In this document: one piece after another, positions 49,769 to 59,000 of the stretch | Layout: each line of letters opens with the position of its first letter | Numbering within the stretch: position 1 is the stretch's first letter | Assembly: GCA_035509275.1 (NCBI GenBank) | Contig: DATJLU010000036.1 | Span: 72,616 to 136,615 of the forward strand | Direction: 5' to 3' | DNA: 64,000 nucleotides | Origin: DAHUYF01 sp035509275 | GTDB lineage: Bacteria; Pseudomonadota; Alphaproteobacteria; ATCC43930; CGMCC-115725 | The notes under the pieces: generated by a model | Seen by the model: only the letters and a program-made list of their open reading frames with translations | Databases searched by the model: none | What the model was told of the DNA's origin: nothing | Translations under genes and position numbers: made by a program

Positions 49769-52337
49769 TCAGCCTTCCCTGCCCGGCAGCGAGGAGATCG
49801 GCGGCTACGCGCGCGGCGCCGTCTGGGACGAGCTCGTCACCGGCGACGGCCGCATCCGCAAGCACTGGGATCCCGTCATGGGCTACCTCGCGCAGTTTGA
49901 TCCCGCCGAGCTGGGCGAGCTGCGCGATGAAGCGGCGCGCCTGTTGCGGCAGAACGGCGTCGCCTACACCATCTACGACGACCCCGCGGCGGCGGACCGC
50001 CCTTGGCCGCTCGACCTCGTTCCGCTGCTGATCTCCGCCGAAGAGTGGCGCGTGATCGAGGCCGGCGTCATGCAGCGCGCGCGCCTGCTGAACGCGCTCC
50101 TCGCCGACATCTATGGCGCGCAGCGCGTCGTCGCCGATGGCTTGCTGCCGCCCAGCCTGCTCCATGCCAATCCGAGCTTCCTGCGGCCGTGCTGCGGCGT
50201 CGCGCCGCGTCAGGGTAGCTTCCTGCAGCTTTACGCCGTCGATCTCGCACGCTCGCCGGATGGCGGCTGGTGGGTGCTGGCGGATCGCTCGCAAGCGCCG
50301 AGCGGCGCGGGCTACGCGCTGGAAAACCGCAGCGTCGTCGGGCGCGTGCTGGCGGATTGCCTCGGCGCCGCCGCGGTCGAACCGCTTGCTCCCTTCTTCA
50401 CCGCGCTGCGGGACAATCTCTGCGCCCTGGCGCCGGCCGCTGCCGATCGCTTCCGCTCGCCGCGCATCGTGCTGCTGACGCCCGGCATCTATAACGAGAC
50501 CTATTTCGAGCACGCTTATCTCGCGCGCCGGCTCGACGTCACTTTGGTCGAAGGCGCCGATCTCACCGTACGCGATCGGCGCGTCTTCCTCAGAACGCTC
50601 GGCGGACTCGAGCCGGTCGATGTCATCCTGCGCCGCCTCGACGATGATTTCTGCGACCCGCTGGAGCTGCGGACGGAGAGCACGCTCGGCGTCGCCGGTC
50701 TCGTCGAAGCGGCGCGCGCCGGCAACGTGATCGTCGCCAACGCGCTCGGCAGCGGCATCCTCGAAGGCATGGCGTTCAAGCCGTTCCTGCCGGGGCTCGC
50801 CCAAGCGCTGCTCGGCGAGACGCTGCAGCTGCCGGACGTCGCCAGCTGGTGGTGCGGCGGCGCGCGCGAGCGCCAATACGTCGCCGATCACATCGACCGC
50901 CTGGTGATCAAACCAGCCTTCCCCGCGCTGGGGCTGGAACCCGTCTTCGGCGCCGAGCTGAGCCAGGCCGAGCGCACCGCGTTGCTGGCGCAGATCGCCG
51001 AGCGGCCGTTCGATTTCGTCGGCCAGGAGCGGGTCGAGCTCTCCACCGTTCCGGTTCATGCCGACGGCAAGCTCGTGCCGCGGCCGCTGGTGCTGCGCGT
51101 TTTTGCCGCCGCGGCGGGCGACGGCTTCGTGGTCATGCCGGGCGGCCTCACCCGCACCTCGCCGGTCGGCGGCGGTCCCATCGTGTCGATGCAGCATGGC
51201 GGCGGTTGCAAGGACACGTGGATCGTCGGCGCCGCCGCGCCGGGCACGCGCGCCGCCGAGACGGAGTCGGCCAAGATCGTGTCGCTGCGCGGCGGCGCGG
51301 CGGAGCGCCATCCCGCCGCCTCGCTGCCGAGCCGCGCCGCCGATGGGCTGTTCTGGGCCGGCCGTTATGTCGAGCGGGTCGGCAGCGGCGCGCGGCTGCT
51401 GCGCTCGCTCCTGCTCGGCATCACCGACGCGGCCAAGCTCTGGACGATGCAGGAGATCGAGCCCGCACTCGCTTTCGCCGCCGCGGTCGGTCTGTTGCCG
51501 CCGGTCGATCTCGCCGCTGCGCCGCCCACCGTGTCCGAGCTCGTCGCGTTGATCCGGACGGCCGTCGCGGACCAGGCCCATCCCAGCAGCGTCGCCGTCA
51601 ACCTCCAGCGGCTGCTGGGGGCGGCGCGCGGCGTGCGCGATCAGCTGCCGCCCGGCTGCTGGCAGATCATCGGCGATGTCGCGCGCAAATCCGCGATCGA
51701 AGGCAGCCGCGCGGTTCCCGCGCGCGTGCTGCTGCGGCTTGACGAGATCGTCGCTTTCACCGCCGCGTTCTGGGGGACGGTCGACGACATGATGGAGCGC
51801 GACGCCGGCTGGCGCTTCCTCGATCTCGGCCGGCGGCTGGAGCGGGCGATCAATCTCGTCGCCCTGTTTCGCGCCGCCTCGCGCATCGCGCAGCGGAGCG
51901 AAGGCGAGCCGAGCGCGGGCGGCGACGAGGCGCTGCTCGCCGCGGTGCTGACCGCCGTCGGCGCGCACCGCTTCCTTCCCGACGCCGCCGCCGGCGAGCG
52001 CGAGACCGCATCGGGTGTCTCCGCCGGCCTCCTCAACGCCAGCGATCCCCTCAGCATCGCCTTTCAGCTCGCTTCGATCGCCGGGCATTTGCGCGCCTTG
52101 CCACAGGCCGAGCACATCGCCAGCGGCGATCCCCAAGGCGTCGCGCAATCGCTGGCGCTCACCCAGGCGGCGCAAGCGGTGTTGTCCGGCGCGATGGGCA
52201 CCGCGTCGCGGCACGACGGCGCAACCCCGCTCGCCGCGCTGGACGAGGCGCTCGCGCCGCTGACCGGCCTGCTTCCCGAAATCTCCAACGCGCTCACGCG
52301 GGTCTATTTCACCCATGCCTTCGCCCGTCCCGCCTGA
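49761..52337 (+). CDS. Circularly permuted ATP-grasp (DUF404/407) fused to alpha-E (DUF403) protein
   Basis: A GTG at 49761 gives 858 aa. Residues about 1-480 form the permuted ATP-grasp: KHWDPVMGYLAQFD, RPWPLDLVPLLISAEEW, LLTPGIYNETYFEHAYLARR, ILRRLDDDFCDPLELR and an ERQYVADHIDRLVIKPAF ATP-lobe motif. Residues about 540-858 are the all-helical alpha-E domain (DGLFWAGRYVERVGSGARLL, YFTHAF at the end). The two parts are often separate genes; here they are one polypeptide. The ligase likely forms an amide on a small peptide. Confidence 0.9.
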   Translation: MSDQPSLPGSEEIGGYARGAVWDELVTGDGRIRKHWDPVMGYLAQFDPAELGELRDEAARLLRQNGVAYTIYDDPAAADRPWPLDLVPLLISAEEWRVIEAGVMQRARLLNALLADIYGAQRVVADGLLPPSLLHANPSFLRPCCGVAPRQGSFLQLYAVDLARSPDGGWWVLADRSQAPSGAGYALENRSVVGRVLADCLGAAAVEPLAPFFTALRDNLCALAPAAADRFRSPRIVLLTPGIYNETYFEHAYLARRLDVTLVEGADLTVRDRRVFLRTLGGLEPVDVILRRLDDDFCDPLELRTESTLGVAGLVEAARAGNVIVANALGSGILEGMAFKPFLPGLAQALLGETLQLPDVASWWCGGARERQYVADHIDRLVIKPAFPALGLEPVFGAELSQAERTALLAQIAERPFDFVGQERVELSTVPVHADGKLVPRPLVLRVFAAAAGDGFVVMPGGLTRTSPVGGGPIVSMQHGGGCKDTWIVGAAAPGTRAAETESAKIVSLRGGAAERHPAASLPSRAADGLFWAGRYVERVGSGARLLRSLLLGITDAAKLWTMQEIEPALAFAAAVGLLPPVDLAAAPPTVSELVALIRTAVADQAHPSSVAVNLQRLLGAARGVRDQLPPGCWQIIGDVARKSAIEGSRAVPARVLLRLDEIVAFTAAFWGTVDDMMERDAGWRFLDLGRRLERAINLVALFRAASRIAQRSEGEPSAGGDEALLAAVLTAVGAHRFLPDAAAGERETASGVSAGLLNASDPLSIAFQLASIAGHLRALPQAEHIASGDPQGVAQSLALTQAAQAVLSGAMGTASRHDGATPLAALDEALAPLTGLLPEISNALTRVYFTHAFARPA

Positions 52338-53229
52338 CGCCGCGCGGCGCCACCGCGTGCGGCACGTCACACGATACGAGTATCAAGAGAGCGTCGAGCT
52401 CGCCCAGCATGTGCTTCATCTCGAGCCGCGGGCGTTGCCGCTGCAGCAGAGCGTGTCGTGGTCGCTCACCGTCTCCCCGGAACCCTCGGTGATGGCGCGG
52501 CACAGCGACAGCTTCGGCAACCCCGTCACCTACCTCGCGCTGCAAGAGCCACACGCCTCGTTGCGGATCGTCTCCGAGATGGAGGTCGAGGTGCGTCGGT
52601 TCGCGGCGGACCCGGCGCTCGCGGCGCCCTGGGAAACCGTCAGCGGCGCGCTCGCCGCGTCCGCGGATCCGGCCGCGCGCGATGCCGCCGCTTTCGCTTA
52701 CGCCTCGCCGCGCGTTCCCATTCTTGCGGCGCTGCGCGATTACGCCGGCCAATCCTTTACCCCCGGGCGGCCGATCGGCGAGGCGGCGCTCGATCTCGTG
52801 CACCGCATCCATGCTGATTTCGTCTTCGACCCGGTCGCGACGACCGTCTCGACACCGCTGGCCGAAGTGCTGGAGCGCCGCCGCGGCGTCTGTCAGGACC
52901 TCGCCCATGTCGTGATCGGCTGTCTGCGCGCGCTCGGCCTCGCCACACGCTATGTCAGCGGCTACATCCGCACCATCCCGCCGCCGGGCCAGGCAAGGCT
53001 GCGCGGCAGCGATGCGTCGCACGCCTGGGTCTCGCTCTGGTGCGGCGGCGCGTCCTGGCTCGACCTCGATGCCACCAACAACCAGGCGGCGACGCTCGAC
53101 TACGTCACCGTCGCCTGGGGACGCGACTATGACGATGTCAGCCCGGTGCGCGGCGTCCTCTTCGGCGGCAGCAGCCACACCCTCGCGGTAATGGTCGATG
53201 TCGAGCCGGTCGATGTGGAGCCGGTGTAG
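52315..53229 (+). CDS. Transglutaminase-like cysteine protease (304 aa)
   Basis: The product has the Transglut_N beta domain (RHVTRYEYQESVELAQHVLH) and a transglutaminase core with C193 (RRGVCQDLAHV), H236 (DASHAWVSLW) and D252 (LDLDATNN). It overlaps the previous gene by 23 bases. In this conserved cluster it is predicted to hydrolyse or transfer the peptide bond made by the ATP-grasp partner. Confidence 0.92.
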   Translation: MPSPVPPDAARRHRVRHVTRYEYQESVELAQHVLHLEPRALPLQQSVSWSLTVSPEPSVMARHSDSFGNPVTYLALQEPHASLRIVSEMEVEVRRFAADPALAAPWETVSGALAASADPAARDAAAFAYASPRVPILAALRDYAGQSFTPGRPIGEAALDLVHRIHADFVFDPVATTVSTPLAEVLERRRGVCQDLAHVVIGCLRALGLATRYVSGYIRTIPPPGQARLRGSDASHAWVSLWCGGASWLDLDATNNQAATLDYVTVAWGRDYDDVSPVRGVLFGGSSHTLAVMVDVEPVDVEPV

Positions 53230-53320
53230 ATCGAGCACCTCCGAGACGGGCCCCCGCTTTCGCGCTAGGGTACGTACACATCTCAAAAAACACTGAGAGT
53301 CCAGTATCTTTCCCGCCGTC

Positions 53321-53400
53321 CCCGCGAAAGCGGGGACCCAGAGCCATGCGCTCCATTCATCGGGGCCGAAGCTCCTGGATGCCCGCTTTCGCGGGCAAGG
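53321..53400. repeat. 'CGCGAAAGCGGG' palindromes between convergent genes
   Basis: CCCCGCGAAAGCGGGG near 53321 and CCCGCTTTCGCGGG near 53384 are the same family as at 15649-15720. They lie in the 224-base convergent gap after the transglutaminase gene and may end both transcripts. Confidence 0.6.
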
Positions 53401-53453
53401 CGAAACCGGAGACATGACTTCACTGGTGACGGATAAAAAAGGCCCTCCGAGCT

Positions 53454-54203
53454 TCAACCGAACCGGCGCGGCCGCAGCCCCGCTTGGAACCAGGTGATCA
53501 TGGAATAGATGTCGTAGACCGGCAGGCCGACCGCTTCCTGCAGCGCCGCTGCATAAGGCGGCATGTTGGTGCATTCGAGCACGACGGCGCCGATATCGGG
53601 ATGTCGTGCGATCAGCTCCCTGCCCGCCTCGACCACATCCTGCTCGGCCAGCGCCACATCCAGATCGTCTTTCTCGGCCTTGATCAAGACGCGGAAGAAT
53701 TCGCGGCCGGTCTCGGTGCCGATCAAGGGCGTATCGAGCGGCACGCCCGCGCCGGCGAGATGGGCCGGGGTGAGGCTCGCGCCGGAGATGGTGACGATGC
53801 CGACACGCTTGCCCGGCGGCAGTGTCGCTTGCACCCAGGGAACCTGCAGCAGCGCCGAGGTGGCGACCGGAACGGCGATGGCAGCGGCCATCTCTTTCTG
53901 GAACAGCGACAGGAAGCCGCAATTGGTGGTGATCGCTTCGGCGCCGAGGCGGACGAGGTCCTTGGCGGCTTCGATGAAGCTCGGCAACAGCCCCGCCGCG
54001 CCGTTCAGCACGACCTTCTCCGGGCTGGCGCCGGTCACCACGCGATAAAGGACGGGAAACGGCCAGGTCGTGGCGTTGCCCATATCGCCGGGGATGCGCG
54101 GGAACTTCGCTTCCAGCATGAGAATGCCGAGCGGTGCGCCATAGATCGCCTTGCCACCCTTGGCGAGGCGCGAGGCGGCGATGGTGTTGACGCGGTCGGC
54201 CAT
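53454..54203 (-). CDS. Aspartate/glutamate racemase family protein (249 aa)
   Basis: From ATG 54203 (GGAGGGCTTGTC upstream) the product has two catalytic-type Cys in AITTNCGFLSLF and VVLECTNMPPYA, the pair used by cofactor-free Asp/Glu/hydantoin racemases. Its position after D-amino acid and 2-hydroxyacid dehydrogenase genes suggests it interconverts an acidic or related amino acid, feeding the D-form to the dehydrogenase. Substrate inferred only. Confidence 0.75.
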   Translation of the reverse strand: MADRVNTIAASRLAKGGKAIYGAPLGILMLEAKFPRIPGDMGNATTWPFPVLYRVVTGASPEKVVLNGAAGLLPSFIEAAKDLVRLGAEAITTNCGFLSLFQKEMAAAIAVPVATSALLQVPWVQATLPPGKRVGIVTISGASLTPAHLAGAGVPLDTPLIGTETGREFFRVLIKAEKDDLDVALAEQDVVEAGRELIARHPDIGAVVLECTNMPPYAAALQEAVGLPVYDIYSMITWFQAGLRPRRFG

Positions 54204-54224
54204 GACAAGCCCTCCGGACAAGGA

Positions 54225-55499
54225 TCAGAGAAAGCGCCGCGGATCGAAGGGTTGCACCGGGATCTCGGGGTCGCGGCCGGCGACGAGCTGCGCCACCAGC
54301 CGGCCGGTGCGGGCCGAGCCGACGAGGCCGATATGGCCGTGGCCGAAGGCATAGACGACATCATCGCTGGCGCGCGCGGTGCCGATGCAGGGCCGGCCAT
54401 CCGGCATGCTGGGGCGATGGCCCATCCAGACCTTGACCCGCTCGGGCGGGATCGGCTGCGGCAGGTTGGGGAACATGCTGACGAGGTGCTCGCGCAGCAC
54501 CTCGGCGCGCTGCCAATTCGGCGCGGCGTCCAGCCCCGCGATCTCCACCTGCCCCGCGGCGCGCAAGCCGCCCTTCATCGGGTTCACCACCATCTTCGCG
54601 TCCGATGCCATGACTGATAGGCGCGGCGCGATGCCCGTGCCCTCGATCATGACGTGATAGCCGCGCTCGGTCTCGAGCGGCAGGTCATCTCCGATCGCCG
54701 CGCAGAGCGGCTTCGAGCGCGCGCCCGCCGCGACCACAGCCTTGTCGCAGACGATGTCGTTTCTCTCGGTCGCGACCGCCTTCACGCGGCCGCCCTCCAG
54801 GTTGATCCCCGTCGCCCGCGCGGAAACGAAACCGGCGCCGAGTGCACGGGCGTGGGCCGCAAGCGCCGCGACATAGGCACCGGGATCGCGGCAGCGGCCC
54901 GCCTCCTCCACCAGAACGCCGAAGGTGTAGCGCGGATGAAGCTCGGGCAGGCGCTGGCGCAGCTCGTCGCGCGAGAGCTCCAGCCATTCGACGCCGACGC
55001 GCTTGCGGATGGACCAGCCGAGACCGTCGGCCTCGAACGCGGCGCGCGAGGGATAGATATGCAGCAAGCCCTGGCGCTCGACCAGCGCGCCGACGCCGGC
55101 CTCGTCGGCGAGCTTCTGGTGAAGCAGCGGCGCGTCTCTGAGAAGCGCGCGCAGCGCAACGGCCGTCGCCTCGATCTTCGCCGGCGTCGAGCCCGACCAG
55201 AGATAGCGCATGAGCCAGGGCAGCGCCTTCGGCAGATAGCCCCAGCGCACCGTCAGCGGCCCGAGCGGATCGGCGAGGTATTTCGGCACTTTCTTCCACG
55301 CGCCCGGCTCGGCCGGCGGAATGACCGAATGCGAGGAGAACCAGCCGGCATTGCCGTAGCTCGCCGCCTGCTCGCCGCCGGGCGGGCCGGGATCGATCAC
55401 CGTCACCTTATGCCCGTCGCGCAGCAGCTCGAGGGCGCTGACGATGCCGACCGCGCCCGATCCGATGACGGCCACATGCTGGCGTGCATCGCCTGTCAT
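54225..55499 (-). CDS. FAD-dependent D-amino acid dehydrogenase (DadA-like)
   Basis: The 424-aa product opens with an FAD-binding GxGxxG (AVIGSGAVGIVSALELLRDG) and shows SYGNAGWFSSHSVIPPAEPG, RRSxx-type substrate region and C-terminal GHRPSMPDGRPCIGTA and FGHGHIGLVGSARTG. DadA-like enzymes oxidise D-amino acids to 2-keto acids and pass electrons to the respiratory chain. It lies 21 bases before the racemase gene and 7 after the hydroxyacid dehydrogenase gene. Confidence 0.9.
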   Translation of the reverse strand: MTGDARQHVAVIGSGAVGIVSALELLRDGHKVTVIDPGPPGGEQAASYGNAGWFSSHSVIPPAEPGAWKKVPKYLADPLGPLTVRWGYLPKALPWLMRYLWSGSTPAKIEATAVALRALLRDAPLLHQKLADEAGVGALVERQGLLHIYPSRAAFEADGLGWSIRKRVGVEWLELSRDELRQRLPELHPRYTFGVLVEEAGRCRDPGAYVAALAAHARALGAGFVSARATGINLEGGRVKAVATERNDIVCDKAVVAAGARSKPLCAAIGDDLPLETERGYHVMIEGTGIAPRLSVMASDAKMVVNPMKGGLRAAGQVEIAGLDAAPNWQRAEVLREHLVSMFPNLPQPIPPERVKVWMGHRPSMPDGRPCIGTARASDDVVYAFGHGHIGLVGSARTGRLVAQLVAGRDPEIPVQPFDPRRFL

Positions 55500-55506
55500 G
55501 CGCCGC

Positions 55507-56424
55507 TCAGCGGCCGGTGGCGGCGATGCGGCGGCAATGATCGAGCGCCGCGCCGATGAGATTGTCGCTCGCTTCCGGGGTGCGGAACGCGGAATGAGCG
55601 GAGAGGGTGACGTTATCCAGCGTGGTCAGGACATGCCCCGCCGGCATCGGCTCGATGGTGTAGACATCGAGGCCGGCATGGCGGATATGGCCGGAGCGCA
55701 GCGCCTCGATCATCGCCGCCTCGTCGACCAGCGCGCCGCGCGCCGTGTTCACCAGGATGACACCCGGCTTCATCGCCGCAATGCGCTCGCGCGACAGGAA
55801 GCCTCGCGTCTCGTCGGTGAGCAGCAGATGCAGCGAGACGACGTCGCTCGCGCCGAGCACCTGCTCGAGCGTGCGGAACGCGACACCGGGATAGTCCCGC
55901 TGGCTGCGGTTCCAGGCGACCACCTTCATGCCCGAGCCGAGGGCGATGCGCGCGACCTCGGCGGCGATGCCGCCGAAGCCGATAAGCCCCAGCGTCTTGC
56001 CGGTGAGCTGCACGCCCGCGACGCGCAGCCACTCCCCGGCGCGCATGCCGCGGTCCATCTGGGCGAAGCCTTTGGCCGCGCTCCACATCAGGGCGATGGC
56101 GCATTCCGCCACGGCGGTGTCGCCATAGCCCTTGATGATGTGGACGGTGATGCCGCGCTCGGCGAGCTCTTCCGGGTTCATATAGCTGCGCGCCCCGGTG
56201 CCCAGGAAGACGACATGCTTGAGGCCGCGGCAGTTTGCGGCGAGCGGCGTCGGCAATTGGGTGTGATCGATGATGGCGATCTCGGCATCGCCGAGGATGG
56301 AAGGGAGCGCGTCCGGCGTCACGTCGGGATCGCGATGGATGGCGACCGGCGGGTCGCCGGCGCGCAGCAGCCTCTCCGTGACCGCGGCCAGAGCGTCATT
56401 GGCATCGACGAAAACCGCCCGCAC
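55507..56424 (-). CDS. NAD-dependent 2-hydroxyacid dehydrogenase (D-isomer specific)
   Basis: I use the GTG at 56424 with GGGGGAGAG upstream rather than a TTG 14 codons earlier. The 305-aa product has the Rossmann motif GKTLGLIGFGGIAAEVARIA, the catalytic Arg in NTARGALVDE, Glu in VYTIEPMP and His in SAHSAFRTPEA. It reduces or oxidises a 2-keto/2-hydroxy acid. As the first gene of the racemase operon it may process the keto acid made by the dehydrogenase. Confidence 0.88.
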   Translation of the reverse strand: MRAVFVDANDALAAVTERLLRAGDPPVAIHRDPDVTPDALPSILGDAEIAIIDHTQLPTPLAANCRGLKHVVFLGTGARSYMNPEELAERGITVHIIKGYGDTAVAECAIALMWSAAKGFAQMDRGMRAGEWLRVAGVQLTGKTLGLIGFGGIAAEVARIALGSGMKVVAWNRSQRDYPGVAFRTLEQVLGASDVVSLHLLLTDETRGFLSRERIAAMKPGVILVNTARGALVDEAAMIEALRSGHIRHAGLDVYTIEPMPAGHVLTTLDNVTLSAHSAFRTPEASDNLIGAALDHCRRIAATGR

Positions 56425-56680
56425 CGCTCTCCCCCTTTTCAGGCCCGCCTCTCGACCGCGTGCCAACTATAGTGCAGCTTCGTGCCGAGCCTCGAATTCT
56501 GATTGCAGGACTCTGCCATGTCTTTGGCGCTGTTTGGTTTTTAGGCAGTTTGAAGGGCCGATGCCGAAACCATCATCAGCTTGAAATAGCGTATTGCATC
56601 GCCTCCTGAATGCAGAAATAGTGGGCCGTTCTCGCCCGATTCGCGATCGCAGGCGGGGCGATTCAGAGAGGGATTTGCCG

Positions 56681-57523
56681 ATGAAACGCAGAGACACTTT
56701 CGCCGCCTTGGCGCTTGCCGGCGCTTCGATCGCCGCCGCCGCGGCGTCACCACCGGCGGAGGCCGAGGCTGCCGCCTCGACCTTGGCGCGGGTCAAGAGC
56801 ACGGGCGTGCTGCGGGTTGCCGTCCTCGTCGGCCAGGAGCCCTATTTCCACAAGGATCTCGCTTCCGGCCAATGGTCCGGCGCCTGCATCGACATGGCCA
56901 ACGACATCGCCTCGAAAGTCAGCGCGAAGGTGGAATATGTCGAATCCACCTGGGGCAATCAGATCCTCGATCTCCAGGGCGACAAGATCGATCTCGCTTT
57001 CGCCGTCAATCCGACGCCGGAGCGCGCCCTCGTCATCGATTTCTCGACGCCCATCCTGGTCCATTCCTTCACCGTCATCACGCGCAAGGGCTTCCCGAAG
57101 CCGCAGACCTGGGAAGAGATCAACCAGCCCGGTGTCAAGATCGCCGTCGATATCGGCTCGACCCATGAGCTGATCGCCCGCCGCTATTGCCCGAAGGCGA
57201 CCATCCTCGGCTTCAAGACGCGCGACGAGGCGATCCTGGCGGTGGCGACCGGCCGGGCCGATTGCAACGTGTCGCTGGCCGTGCTCTCAGTCACGACGCT
57301 GAAGAAGAATCCCAATCTCGGCGAGCTGGCGATCCCGCGGCCGCTGCTCACCTTGCCGACCAATCTCGGCATCCGCGCCGAGCCCGACCGCCGCTACAAG
57401 GATTTCCTCAGCGCCTGGGCGGATTACAACCGCGCCATGGGACAGACCCGCGAATGGATGCTGAAGGGCTTCGAAGCAGTCGGCCTCAAGCCCGAGGACA
57501 TTCCGCCGGAGGTGCAGTTCTGA
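56681..57523 (+). CDS. Amino acid ABC transporter substrate-binding protein (SBP family 3)
   Basis: ATG 56681 follows AGAGAGGGAT. The 280-aa product has a signal sequence (RRDTFAALALAGASIAAAAA), then RVKSTGVLRVAVLVGQEPYF, the ligand region ACIDMANDIASKVSAKVEYV, DKIDLAFAVNPTPERALVID and VKIAVDIGSTHELIARRYCP. It is divergent from the D-amino acid operon and heads its own SBP-permease-ATPase operon, so the ligand may be a D- or dicarboxylic amino acid; inference from context. Confidence 0.92.
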   Translation: MKRRDTFAALALAGASIAAAAASPPAEAEAAASTLARVKSTGVLRVAVLVGQEPYFHKDLASGQWSGACIDMANDIASKVSAKVEYVESTWGNQILDLQGDKIDLAFAVNPTPERALVIDFSTPILVHSFTVITRKGFPKPQTWEEINQPGVKIAVDIGSTHELIARRYCPKATILGFKTRDEAILAVATGRADCNVSLAVLSVTTLKKNPNLGELAIPRPLLTLPTNLGIRAEPDRRYKDFLSAWADYNRAMGQTREWMLKGFEAVGLKPEDIPPEVQF

Positions 57524-57536
57524 CGGGTGCTCGGCG

Positions 57537-58199
57537 ATGTATGCCTGGGATTTCGCGGCGCTCAAGCCCTATTGGAGCCTGATCTGGCAAGGGCTCGGCG
57601 TCACCCTGTTCTATACCGTGACGACGGTGCTGGCGGGCCTCATCATCGGCCTCGTCGTCGGCATCCTGCGCACCGCGGGGCCGCGCTGGGCCAGCATGCC
57701 CTTGCGCGCCTATATCGAGACGTTCCGCTGCACGCCGCTGCTGGTGCAGCTCATCTGGGTCTACTACGCGCTGCCGGTGCTGATCGGCGTCGACATGTCG
57801 GCGGCGATGGCGTGCTTCATCGCGCTGTCGCTCTATGCCGGCGCGTTCTATGCCGAAATTTTCCGCGGCGGCATCGAGGCGGTCGATCGGGGCCAGTGGG
57901 AGGCGGGACGCGCCATCGGCATGCGGCGAGGCAAGATCTTCCGGCGCATCGTGCTGCCGCAAGCGATCCAGGTGATGATCCCCGCTTTCATCAGCCAAAC
58001 GATCCTGCAGCTCAAGAACACCTCGCTGGTCTCGGTGGTCGCCGTCGGCGATCTGCTCTATCAGGGCACCGTGATCACCGCGGCGAGCTATCGCCCCTTG
58101 GAGGTCTATACGACCATCGCCGTCGTTTATTTCGTCGTGCTGTTTCCGCTGACCCTCGTCGCCGACCGGCTCGAGCGGCGTCTTGGGGCGCATCGGTGA
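57537..58199 (+). CDS. Amino acid ABC transporter permease
   Basis: The 220-aa product has GLGVTLFYTVTTVLAGLIIG, the IETFRCTPLLVQLIWVYYAL motif, YAGAFYAEIFRGGIEAVDRG, and the EAA loop EAGRAIGMRRGKIFRRIVLP. It begins 13 bases after the SBP stop and overlaps the ATPase start (GTGA). Confidence 0.93.
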   Translation: MYAWDFAALKPYWSLIWQGLGVTLFYTVTTVLAGLIIGLVVGILRTAGPRWASMPLRAYIETFRCTPLLVQLIWVYYALPVLIGVDMSAAMACFIALSLYAGAFYAEIFRGGIEAVDRGQWEAGRAIGMRRGKIFRRIVLPQAIQVMIPAFISQTILQLKNTSLVSVVAVGDLLYQGTVITAASYRPLEVYTTIAVVYFVVLFPLTLVADRLERRLGAHR

Positions 58200-58993
58200 G
58201 CGCGGCAGAGCCGACCCTTTCCGTCACCGACCTCCACAAATCCTACGGCACGCTCCACGTCCTCAAGGGCGTTTCGCTCCGCGTCGCGCGCGGCGAGGTG
58301 GTGACCTTGATCGGCGCCAGCGGCTCGGGCAAATCGACCTTGCTGCGCTGCATGAATCTGCTCGAGCTGCCGCAAGCCGGCGCGCTCCAGGTGGGGCGCC
58401 ATGGTTTCGCCTTCGGCAAAGGCCAGCCCCATCCGCGCGATGCCGAGCTCGCGCTGCTGCGGCGCGATGTCGGCATGGTCTTCCAGCATTTCAATCTCTT
58501 CCCCCACATGACCGCGCTGCAGAACGTGACCGAAGGCCCGATTCAGGTGCGGCACCTGAGCAAGGCGGAGAGCCTCGAGCTTGGCCGCGGCTTGCTGGCC
58601 AAGGTCGGCCTCGCCGACAAGGCGGACGCCTTCCCGGCCAAGCTCTCCGGCGGACAGAAGCAGCGCGTCGCCATCGCCCGCGCCCTCGCCATGAAGCCGG
58701 ATGTGATGCTGTTCGACGAAGTGACCTCGGCGCTCGATCCGGAGCTGGTTCAAGAGGTGCTCAACGTCATCCGCGAGCTGGCGGCCGAGGGCATGACCAT
58801 GATCCTGGTCACGCATGAGATGGCCTTCGCCGCCGATGTCTCGAGCCGAGTCGGCTTCATGAATGACGGCATTCTGGCCGAGCTCGGCTCCGTCGAGGCG
58901 GTGATCCGCAAACCGCAGAACCCGCGCCTCATCGCGTTCCTCAACCGGTTTCACCAGGAGCCGGTCGGAACTGCGCGGACGGCGCAGCGATAG
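58196..58993 (+). CDS. Amino acid ABC transporter ATPase
   Basis: The GTG start at 58196 overlaps the permease stop. The 265-aa product has Walker A GASGSGKST, signature LSGGQKQR, Walker B VMLFDEVTSALD (Val in place of the usual Pro) and switch His in LVTHEMAFA. It is convergent with the histidine kinase gene, 7 bases apart. Confidence 0.92.
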   Translation: MSAAEPTLSVTDLHKSYGTLHVLKGVSLRVARGEVVTLIGASGSGKSTLLRCMNLLELPQAGALQVGRHGFAFGKGQPHPRDAELALLRRDVGMVFQHFNLFPHMTALQNVTEGPIQVRHLSKAESLELGRGLLAKVGLADKADAFPAKLSGGQKQRVAIARALAMKPDVMLFDEVTSALDPELVQEVLNVIRELAAEGMTMILVTHEMAFAADVSSRVGFMNDGILAELGSVEAVIRKPQNPRLIAFLNRFHQEPVGTARTAQR

Positions 58994-59000
58994 ATCGGCC

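Noticed and set aside
49743..52370. An 875-codon minus-strand open frame
   Set aside because: It is antisense to the ATP-grasp/alpha-E gene, which has clear domain motifs and overlaps its neighbours as an operon.
56430..56470. A sigma-54 promoter before the 2-hydroxyacid dehydrogenase gene
   Set aside because: GGCACG is present on the minus strand but the GG and GC doublets are 9, not 10, bases apart.
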